Of a DNA stretch of 37,208 bases, positions 30,856 through 37,208 are shown piece after piece; the stretch's first letter is position 1; each line of letters starts with the position of its first letter. Under the pieces are notes generated by a model that had not been told where the DNA came from, made no database searches, and saw nothing but the letters and a program-made list of their open reading frames with translations. The DNA comes from Planctomycetota bacterium (GTDB lineage: Bacteria; Planctomycetota; Phycisphaerae; UBA1845): assembly GCA_013151185.1 (NCBI GenBank), contig JAADIU010000184.1, positions 1-37,208 on the forward strand, written 5' to 3'. Made by a program: the position numbers and the translations under genes.

Positions 30856-33689
30856 CGGTCAAAACGAAGACCTCCACCGCAAGGGGAACGGCCACCAAAC
30901 GAAAAAAGAAGAAGGTCGCCTCTCCCCGCGCCAAGATCGCTACCGAGAAGAGCGCTGCCGGGAAGATCGCTTCCGAGGATACCAAGAAAATTTCCCGGAA
31001 GCGCACCGCAAGCCGACGAAAGAAACCGACGGCTACGAAAGACGCGGCGACCTCAAAAGACGCTGCTCCTTCAAAGGACGTCGTTCCTGCGAAGGATGCA
31101 GTTTCTTCGCCCCCTGCTTCCTCTGAAGTGGGCAAGGTCTCCAGCGCTCCCAAGAACGACAAACCGAAAGAACCGAGCACGGCGCGTCCCACTTTGAAAG
31201 TGGCTCCTGCGTCCGATTCGCCGGGGGCCGCCACGACAAAGAAGACATTCCAACGATCCCGATCGCGTAAGAAATCGGCGGCTGGCATGTCGCATTCGGA
31301 CGGTGGTGAAACGGTCCGGGCTGACGCTGCTTCGCCCGAAAGCAAACCGCGTCGCTCACGCACAGCCTCCGCACGCGGTGGCAGCAACCGTGGCAAGTCC
31401 GCCGAGGGTTCGGGGGACGGGCAGGAGACGAGTCACGCTAAGAAAGCGGAACCGTTTGGCGCGGGAATAATCTCCAAAGCAAGCACAGCCACCCCGACCG
31501 GCGACTCTGGCACCCCAACGAGCGACTCCGGCGAAGTGCCTTCAACCCAGGCGACCAAGAAAACGGCAGCGCAGTCTTCTCGACGCCGAGGGCGCAGGGG
31601 CGCGGGCACCTCGAATCGAAAGAAAGTTTCGCGATCCGAGCAAGCATCCGAATCCGCACGAGAACCGTCGGCATCATCGACGCCCGAGAAGACGGAGGCT
31701 CCTGCCGTTGAAGCCCGTGCCGCCGAGGCCCTGCCCCTTGCCGCGCAGCCTGCGGTAAACGTCGGTGAGGAAGAGTCCGCCGCACCCGTTGTTCTGAAGA
31801 AGCGCCCCGTCCGTCGTGCGAGGCGCTCGAGATCGCGTGGGAAGGCCGGGGATAAGATCGCGGAGCCCAACGACACTGCAACCGCCAATGAAGAAGTAGC
31901 CGGCGAAAAAGAAAGTGAATCGACCAGTAAGGTCTCTCAAGAAGATGACGGCTCTACAGAAACATCCGACCGGAGCGAAACAGAGACCACGTCTCGCAGT
32001 GCGTCAACCGGTGGTCGCAGACGCCGTCGAGGAAAATCAACCGCGAGAAAGAGCACGGTTGAACAACCCGTTGCGGAAGCCGCCCCCTCGGAAGAATCTT
32101 CTCAGACTCAAGACATGGTCGTCATCGACGATGAGAGCGACACCGACACCGTCACCGCGGCTGGGCGGGAGATGATCATCAATTCAACCGCCGGTGCGGA
32201 GTGTCGAATTGCGATCCTGCACGAGGGACGGCTTGAGGAAATCTACATCGAGCGTCAAAGCTCCGCGTCGCACGTTGGCAATATTTACAAGGGACGCATC
32301 ACGAACGTCGAGCCAAGCATCCAAGCCGCTTTCGTCGATTTTGGCTTGGCTAAGAACGGGTTTCTGCATATCTCGGATGTCCTCCCAAAATATTTCAGCA
32401 ACCGCAAGGACGCGACCGAAAACGTTGGCAAGAAGGTACCTCGACGCGATCGCCCCCCGATTCAAAAATGCTTTCGGCGGGGAGATCAGGTCATCGTTCA
32501 GGTTGCGAAGGAAGGCGTGGGTACGAAGGGCCCCACACTCACAACGTACCTTTCGATTCCGGGACGATTTGTGGTGATGATGCCTGGGATGAGCAAGCTG
32601 GGCGTGTCGCGGCGGATCGAAGACGATGCCGACCGCAAAGCGATGCGCGATTTGCTCGGGCAACTGACCCTGCCCGATGGAATGGGATTCATCCTTCGGA
32701 CGGCTGGCCTTAATCGCAATAAGCGAGACCTGCAAAGCGACTTGAACTATCTGAACCGCCTTTGGAAGACGGTTCAGAAACGCATCGATACGCAAAAAGC
32801 CCCGTGCGAGTTGTACCAGGAATCAGACCTGGTCATCCGCACCATTCGCGACGTGTACTCCAGCGATTTCAAACGCATCGTCGTTGACGACCTCGACGTT
32901 GCCGCCAAAGCGAAGGACTTTCTGCGCATCGCCATGCCGCGCACACAGGGAGACGTTGTCGCGTTTCAACGAAACGAACCCATTTTCCACCATTACGGGA
33001 TCGAGCAGGAACTTCAAAGGATCTACTCCCGTCACGTCCCGTTGCAATCGGGCGGGTCCATCGTGATCGATTCAACAGAAGCCATGGTGGCCATCGATGT
33101 GAACAGTGGAAAATTCCGCGACCTCAACGACGCAGAAGAAACGGCGTACCGAATCAATCTGGAAGCCGCATCCGAAATCGCCCGGCAGCTGCGCCTTCGC
33201 GACCTGGGCGGGTTGGTGGTGTGCGACTTCATCGACATGCGCCTTGATCGACACAAGCGTGCGGTGGAGAAAGCCCTTCGCGACGCACTGAAATCACACA
33301 AGGAGCGCGCCCGTATTCTGCGGATGAGCAAATTCGGACTGATCGAGATGACCCGGCAGCGACAAGGACCGTCGATCAAGAGAAGCGTCTTCGTGGACTG
33401 CAAGCACTGCGATGGAAGTGGATTGGTGAAGACAGCCGAGTCGATGTCGCTGGAGGTCCTGCGCGTTCTGCAACTGCTCACCCACCGCAAGGATGTGTCT
33501 CAAGTCACCGTCGAAGTCGCACCGGATGTGTCTGCGTTGGTGCTCAATGAGCAACGGGCGCTGCTGCATCGCCTCGAAACAAAGACGCAAAAGTCGATCG
33601 CGATCGTACCAATGCCCAGCTACACCAACGACGAAGTCTCATACAAGTGCGTCGACACTCGGGGGATGCCGCTTCGGATCGAAGTGTGA
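30816..33689 (+). CDS. rng: Ribonuclease E/G with long basic N-terminal extension
   Basis: A 957-residue protein from the ATG at 30816, inside the end of the preceding gene; a start at 30753 is possible. Residues 1-452 are low complexity, rich in Lys, Ala, Ser, Thr and Arg (six-residue KDAATS-like repeats near 75-95, RGRRGAGTSNRKK, RRARRSRSRGKAG). The catalytic core starts at about 453: S1 domain (HVGNIYKGRITNVEPSIQAA), then the DNase-I-like part with Asp761 (AIDVNSGK) and Asp804/Asp807 (VCDFIDM), matching the magnesium ligands of E. coli RNase E, and the zinc-link pair Cys862/Cys865 in DCKHCDGSG. It cleaves single-stranded, AU-rich RNA in decay and rRNA processing. Unlike proteobacterial RNase E, the disordered arm precedes the core. 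Confidence 0.93.
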   Translation: MANKTEKTEGVTVAVKTKTSTARGTATKRKKKKVASPRAKIATEKSAAGKIASEDTKKISRKRTASRRKKPTATKDAATSKDAAPSKDVVPAKDAVSSPPASSEVGKVSSAPKNDKPKEPSTARPTLKVAPASDSPGAATTKKTFQRSRSRKKSAAGMSHSDGGETVRADAASPESKPRRSRTASARGGSNRGKSAEGSGDGQETSHAKKAEPFGAGIISKASTATPTGDSGTPTSDSGEVPSTQATKKTAAQSSRRRGRRGAGTSNRKKVSRSEQASESAREPSASSTPEKTEAPAVEARAAEALPLAAQPAVNVGEEESAAPVVLKKRPVRRARRSRSRGKAGDKIAEPNDTATANEEVAGEKESESTSKVSQEDDGSTETSDRSETETTSRSASTGGRRRRRGKSTARKSTVEQPVAEAAPSEESSQTQDMVVIDDESDTDTVTAAGREMIINSTAGAECRIAILHEGRLEEIYIERQSSASHVGNIYKGRITNVEPSIQAAFVDFGLAKNGFLHISDVLPKYFSNRKDATENVGKKVPRRDRPPIQKCFRRGDQVIVQVAKEGVGTKGPTLTTYLSIPGRFVVMMPGMSKLGVSRRIEDDADRKAMRDLLGQLTLPDGMGFILRTAGLNRNKRDLQSDLNYLNRLWKTVQKRIDTQKAPCELYQESDLVIRTIRDVYSSDFKRIVVDDLDVAAKAKDFLRIAMPRTQGDVVAFQRNEPIFHHYGIEQELQRIYSRHVPLQSGGSIVIDSTEAMVAIDVNSGKFRDLNDAEETAYRINLEAASEIARQLRLRDLGGLVVCDFIDMRLDRHKRAVEKALRDALKSHKERARILRMSKFGLIEMTRQRQGPSIKRSVFVDCKHCDGSGLVKTAESMSLEVLRVLQLLTHRKDVSQVTVEVAPDVSALVLNEQRALLHRLETKTQKSIAIVPMPSYTNDEVSYKCVDTRGMPLRIEV

Positions 33690-33728
33690 CGCGCGCGAAT
33701 CGATCACAAACGCGCCGAGTCGGAAGTG

Positions 33729-34550
33729 CTATGCTTCGTCCTCTGCCGGAGGGACCTCCGCTGGTGGGCCCTCCGTTAGTGCGTATTGCTGGCTGGGTGG
33801 CGGGTCAGCCGGATGGGCGAACAGGTCTGCATGAACCGGACCCGCGACGATTTCTCGCACCCTGTCGCGAAGAGCGGGTACATCCTCACGTCTGACCTGA
33901 TCCATCTCGATGGCCTCATGAACATGGACCGTGATGCGTGACGGGCGAAGCATCCAATCACCCTTGCGCTTCATTTGAAATGACCCGACGAGGCTGACCG
34001 GAACGATCGGGTGTTTGAATTTTTGCGCCATCACGAAAATACCGTCGCTGAATTCTCCGACCTTTCCTGTAAGCGTTCGGGTTCCCTCCGGCAAAACCAT
34101 CAGGTTGATTCCTCGGTTAAGGGTTTCCTTGGTCAATCTAAAAACCTTGCGTACGTTGGCGGTGCTCTTTTCTTCAGCCACCGGAACGTTGCCGTAGATT
34201 TTCATAAACCAGCCGTACATCGGAATCTTGAAGTGCGTCTCCAACTCCATCCCGCACGAGAAACTGTTTGTCGCTGCGTAAATGACAAACGGATCGAAGA
34301 TGTTGACATGGTTGCTCACAAAAATGTATGTACGCGTCCTGTCAAAATCGGGCGGATACACGACGCGGTAGTGTACGCCCAAGGCGTGGATCAACACGCG
34401 CGAGAAAAACCGCACGCACTTGTCGGTACGCGGTGCCCCGACGATGAGCGCAAGGACAATCAAGAAACCGATGCTGCAAAAGAAAACCGGTGTCGCAATC
34501 ATCCACAGGACGACGCTGCGCAGGGTTAGATACATCTCTTTCATACGCAC
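33729..34550 (-). CDS. PlsC-like 1-acyl-glycerol-3-phosphate acyltransferase
   Basis: A 273-residue membrane acyltransferase. One or two N-terminal hydrophobic helices (about 8-38), then motif I NHVNIFD (His81, Asp86), motif II-like region around PMYGWFMKIYGNVPV, and motif III LPEGTRTLTGKVGEF. It acylates lysophosphatidate or a similar lipid. It overlaps the lipid kinase gene by ten bases. The C-terminal tail (QYALTEGPPAEVPPAEDEA) is made of a 15-base tandem repeat and has no counterpart in the family. Confidence 0.9.
   Translation of the reverse strand: MRMKEMYLTLRSVVLWMIATPVFFCSIGFLIVLALIVGAPRTDKCVRFFSRVLIHALGVHYRVVYPPDFDRTRTYIFVSNHVNIFDPFVIYAATNSFSCGMELETHFKIPMYGWFMKIYGNVPVAEEKSTANVRKVFRLTKETLNRGINLMVLPEGTRTLTGKVGEFSDGIFVMAQKFKHPIVPVSLVGSFQMKRKGDWMLRPSRITVHVHEAIEMDQVRREDVPALRDRVREIVAGPVHADLFAHPADPPPSQQYALTEGPPAEVPPAEDEA
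33752..33781 (-). repeat. 15-base tandem repeat in the plsC tail
   Basis: GGACCTCCGCTGGTG (33752-33766) and GGCCCTCCGTTAGTG (33767-33781) on the plus strand, with a weaker third copy at 33737-33751. They encode GPPAE/VPPAE at the C-terminus of the acyltransferase. Confidence 0.8.
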
Positions 34551-35455
34551 ACTTCCAATGCACCCGGAAGAACATCAAGCGACTCGCAGCGGATGGCGAA
34601 GACCTCGCCATCGACCATCACGTTGATGGGTTCATCCAGGCTAAAGTCTATTCGATTGGCGCGGCGGGTCTCCGCCAGCGGATGCTTCACATGCGATCCA
34701 TCATAAATCCGACTCAATTGTCGCAGGGCTCCGAGCCGTCCGATGGGGCCCCAACGAATAAATTCGATCTGCCCGTCCGCCGAATCCGCCTGCGGTGCAA
34801 TCATCATCTTACCCCCGGTGTAGCGGCTATTGTTGAATGAGAGGAACAGGCATCTGCGTTCATCCAAAGTCGCTTTCTGATTTGATTCCGGGTCCACTTG
34901 CAGTGGGTAGCTGCGTCTGCGATGTCGAACCAAACACGTCATCACACCAAGGAGATAGCCCAGTGGGCCAAGGCGTTTGAATCGTCGATTCGTCACGACT
35001 GCCGCCTCGGCAGCAAACCCGATGCTGAGCAGGTTTATATAGTACAGCGTCCCGCCGGCGTGGCGCATCCGCATCACATCGCAGGGTCGAACGCGATCGG
35101 CAAGCAGTGATTCCGTTGCGTATGCACTGCCTTTGTCGGTGAAATCCCGCAGGAATGAGTTGCCCGTCCCCAACGGTAGAAACGCCAGCCTCGGTCGTCC
35201 GTGTTCCAATGCTTCCGGGAACAGTCCGTTGACGATTTCGTATGACGTACCATCTCCACCGACCGCGATGAAGTTTCGCATTCCATCGGCGTACGCGGTT
35301 CGTGCCAACTCGGTCGCGTGACCGGGTGCCTTTGATTCGACCACGTCAATCTCTAGGCCGTTCTCGCGCAGATTTCGCAATGCCGCGTCAGCCTGTCGGC
35401 CACAACGCCCTCCGCCCGCGGCGCGGTTCACGATTGCCAGAAACTTGGCGCTCAC
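34541..35455 (-). CDS. Diacylglycerol kinase-like lipid kinase (YegS/LCB5 family)
   Basis: A 304-residue soluble lipid kinase. The DAGK catalytic fold shows [13 protein letters not shown] at the start, the nucleotide loop [10 protein letters not shown] (66-70 GGDGT), [13 protein letters not shown] and, in the second domain, [12 protein letters not shown]. It transfers phosphate from ATP to diacylglycerol or a sphingoid-like lipid. Stop and start overlap with both neighbours (ATGA with the acyl ligase, ten bases with the acyltransferase), so the three proteins likely act on one lipid pathway. Confidence 0.92.
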   Translation of the reverse strand: MSAKFLAIVNRAAGGGRCGRQADAALRNLRENGLEIDVVESKAPGHATELARTAYADGMRNFIAVGGDGTSYEIVNGLFPEALEHGRPRLAFLPLGTGNSFLRDFTDKGSAYATESLLADRVRPCDVMRMRHAGGTLYYINLLSIGFAAEAAVVTNRRFKRLGPLGYLLGVMTCLVRHRRRSYPLQVDPESNQKATLDERRCLFLSFNNSRYTGGKMMIAPQADSADGQIEFIRWGPIGRLGALRQLSRIYDGSHVKHPLAETRRANRIDFSLDEPINVMVDGEVFAIRCESLDVLPGALEVCV

Positions 35456-37164
35456 GACGCGATCTCCGCCGTCGGACCGTTTGTGCTCTCTGTGATTGCG
35501 GCAGCTAGGACATTCCGCTTAATTTTCATGGATGCGGTGCGCGCAAAATCTTCGGGCCATATCAAATAGTCCGCCACACGTTTGTAATCTGGAAGCGCAC
35601 GATTCACCCCTCGAAGCCGCCTCAAAAGATCGTCGTCAAACATTTGCTCGGAGTCGAGACGGAGAACGATCACCAGCGATTCGCGGTGCGCCTTCGCGTT
35701 TGGCCAAAGAAATGCAAATGCGAACACGCAGTATTCCTTTACACCGATCGAACTGAAAGCGTTCTCGATGTCCTCCGGATAAACGTTCTTCCCGCCGGCG
35801 GTCACGATCATATTCTTTCGACGGCCAAGGAGCTGAAGGTGGCCGAACTGATCGATTCGCCCCAGGTCGCCCGTGCAAAGCCAACCGTCCACGATTGCTT
35901 CCTGCGTTTGTTTCGGATCATCAAGGTATCTTGACATTAACGTCTTGCTGCGTACGAGGAGTTCGCCGACGCCGCTATTATCCGGCTGCCTGATTTTTAG
36001 TTCGACACCAGGAAGAGGCGTTCCCACCGTGTCGGCTCGAAAGGGTGTCAGGTCGTTCAGCGTGATCGCGGTGCCGGCTTCGGTCAAGCCGTAGCCGTTT
36101 GCGACGGGTATGCCCAGGTCGTAGAAGAACTGCAGGACGTCGGGCTCGGTGAACGCCCCACCGACAAAGAGCGCTTTGAGGCGGCCACCGAATCGGTCGT
36201 GGACTTTGCGAAGCAACCGACGACTCAACTCGACATTCGGACCGCGTCGGGTAAGCAGGCGATTGAGAGAAATCGCAGCACGCAGCATCCACGACTTGGG
36301 CGGTGACAGTTCGTCGAACTTTGTTTGCAAGCCTGCCCGAAGATTCTTGAGTACCATCGGTACGAGAGCCATATAGGTGATTTCGTACTTGGCAAAGGCG
36401 GCCATGATGAATTCGGGGCGCAGGCTTCGCAAATGCACAACCGCTGCCCCACATACAAACGGTCCGACAAACCCGACCATGAAGTCGATCGCGTGGTTCG
36501 TTGGCAGGATGCTCAGGTATCGGTCGCCCGCATCAAAGTTGTAAACTTGCAGCAACGCCTTGCACTGTTCGAGATAGTTGCCGTGGGTCAGCACGCAGCC
36601 CTTGGGGCTTCCACCGGTGCCGGACGAATAAACGATGCACGCATCATCTTCGCGCGATCTGGGCACGATCCCGCTGGCCATCCGGCCTTCGCAATCTTCC
36701 CATCGCGTCGCGCCGAACAGGTCTGCCTTTGCAGGGGCTTCGGTAACAAGAATCGTTTGCACAGCCAGCGAGTCAAACTCCGCCGACGAAGCGATCGAAC
36801 GCCACAAGTGATACTCAATAAGCAAGCCGCGCGATCGGGAGTGGTTCAACAGAAAAATGTGTTCGTCACCGGTCAGTTTGTAGTCGAGAGGAACCAGCAC
36901 CCCCCCACCGAAAAAAACCGCACCTGCACTGATCAACCACTTTGACTGGTTGGTCATGATGATAGCCGCCCGATCACCACCAGCGAACCCAACCGCCTGC
37001 AATCCGCCGGCGAGTTTTTCAACCTGCGCGGCATACTCGCGATATGAAATACGGGCGTTTTCGCGATCGCGGTTGGCTTCGATCAGGCAAATCTGATCGG
37101 GATAGGCGTCTGTCGCAGCGCGAAGCGCATCTGCCAGAGATTGGCATTGATCAAGGTTGATCAT
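35452..37164 (-). CDS. AMP-dependent acyl-CoA ligase-like enzyme
   Basis: A 570-residue ANL-superfamily enzyme. Motif A3 reads [20 protein letters not shown] (P-loop at about 179-189; the usual second Thr of SGTTG is Gly). [14 protein letters not shown] (A5), [24 protein letters not shown] (A7-A8) and the C-terminal catalytic Lys in MKIKRN (A10) are present. It activates a fatty or related acid with ATP and probably passes it to CoA or a carrier. It is the first gene of the overlapping lipid operon. The 44 bases up to the window end hold the leader only. Confidence 0.92.
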   Translation of the reverse strand: MINLDQCQSLADALRAATDAYPDQICLIEANRDRENARISYREYAAQVEKLAGGLQAVGFAGGDRAAIIMTNQSKWLISAGAVFFGGGVLVPLDYKLTGDEHIFLLNHSRSRGLLIEYHLWRSIASSAEFDSLAVQTILVTEAPAKADLFGATRWEDCEGRMASGIVPRSREDDACIVYSSGTGGSPKGCVLTHGNYLEQCKALLQVYNFDAGDRYLSILPTNHAIDFMVGFVGPFVCGAAVVHLRSLRPEFIMAAFAKYEITYMALVPMVLKNLRAGLQTKFDELSPPKSWMLRAAISLNRLLTRRGPNVELSRRLLRKVHDRFGGRLKALFVGGAFTEPDVLQFFYDLGIPVANGYGLTEAGTAITLNDLTPFRADTVGTPLPGVELKIRQPDNSGVGELLVRSKTLMSRYLDDPKQTQEAIVDGWLCTGDLGRIDQFGHLQLLGRRKNMIVTAGGKNVYPEDIENAFSSIGVKEYCVFAFAFLWPNAKAHRESLVIVLRLDSEQMFDDDLLRRLRGVNRALPDYKRVADYLIWPEDFARTASMKIKRNVLAAAITESTNGPTAEIAS

Positions 37165-37208
37165 TGGAAGAAGGTCATTAGAGGCGCTGACAGATGCGGT
37201 CGGTGAGC

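Overview
The window looks like a chromosomal segment of a Planctomycetota bacterium, possibly a Phycisphaerae-like lineage. This is inferred from gene content, not from a marker-gene comparison. Pointers are a HU protein with a basic N-terminal tail, the small Arg-rich protein at 6639-6992, a RNase E/G with a huge basic N-terminal extension, short lipoproteins of planctomycete style, and a PTS made only of EIIA-Ntr, HPr and EI. Coding is dense and GC moderately high, and most genes fall into short operons. I saw no tRNA, rRNA, CRISPR array or phage.

Layout. (1) 1-4356, minus strand: murQ, an SSS-family sodium symporter and a family 2 glycosyltransferase cut by the window edge; murQ and the symporter are translationally coupled. 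(2) 4357-7532: a worn accessory stretch with two transposase remnants (IS1182/IS5-like and IS630-like), a membrane protein with a decayed metalloprotease-like motif, and two small planctomycete-type proteins. (3) 7533-14170: a secreted STN-like protein, a bacterial PH-domain protein, an EF-G-like GTPase, an overlapping rhodanese/DoxX pair and HU. (4) 14301-19214, minus: phosphoglucosamine mutase, DnaA with an oriC-like upstream stretch, a GNAT acetyltransferase and a PrcB-like lipoprotein. (5) 19387-24574, plus: HEAT-type lipoprotein, then an Mla-type lipid ABC transporter (STAS/MlaB, MlaE, MlaF, MlaD) followed by a geranylgeranyl-reductase-like flavoprotein. (6) 24603-25720, minus: YfcE-type phosphodiesterase and a membrane-anchored unknown. 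(7) 25893-29985, plus: DUF502, HPF, PtsN, HPr, EI: stress and nutrient signalling with no membrane EII. (8) 30148-33689, plus: DUF2344/TIGR03936 protein overlapping RNase E/G. (9) 33729-37164, minus: acyl-CoA ligase, diacylglycerol-kinase-like lipid kinase and PlsC-like acyltransferase, an overlapping lipid operon.

The most unusual signal is not a gene. Short tandem duplications with a period near 15 bp (12, 14, 15, 16, 17 and 45 bp) recur at about ten places. Three lie exactly across stop codons (lipoprotein at 18708, mlaF, ptsI) and a fourth forms the C-terminal tail of plsC; in mlaF and ptsI each copy rebuilds the stop in frame. A second non-gene signal is a two-copy intergenic element (about 7641-7711 plus and 9701-9757 minus) made of a GC-rich hairpin followed by a conserved GCGGCACTGTTC core.
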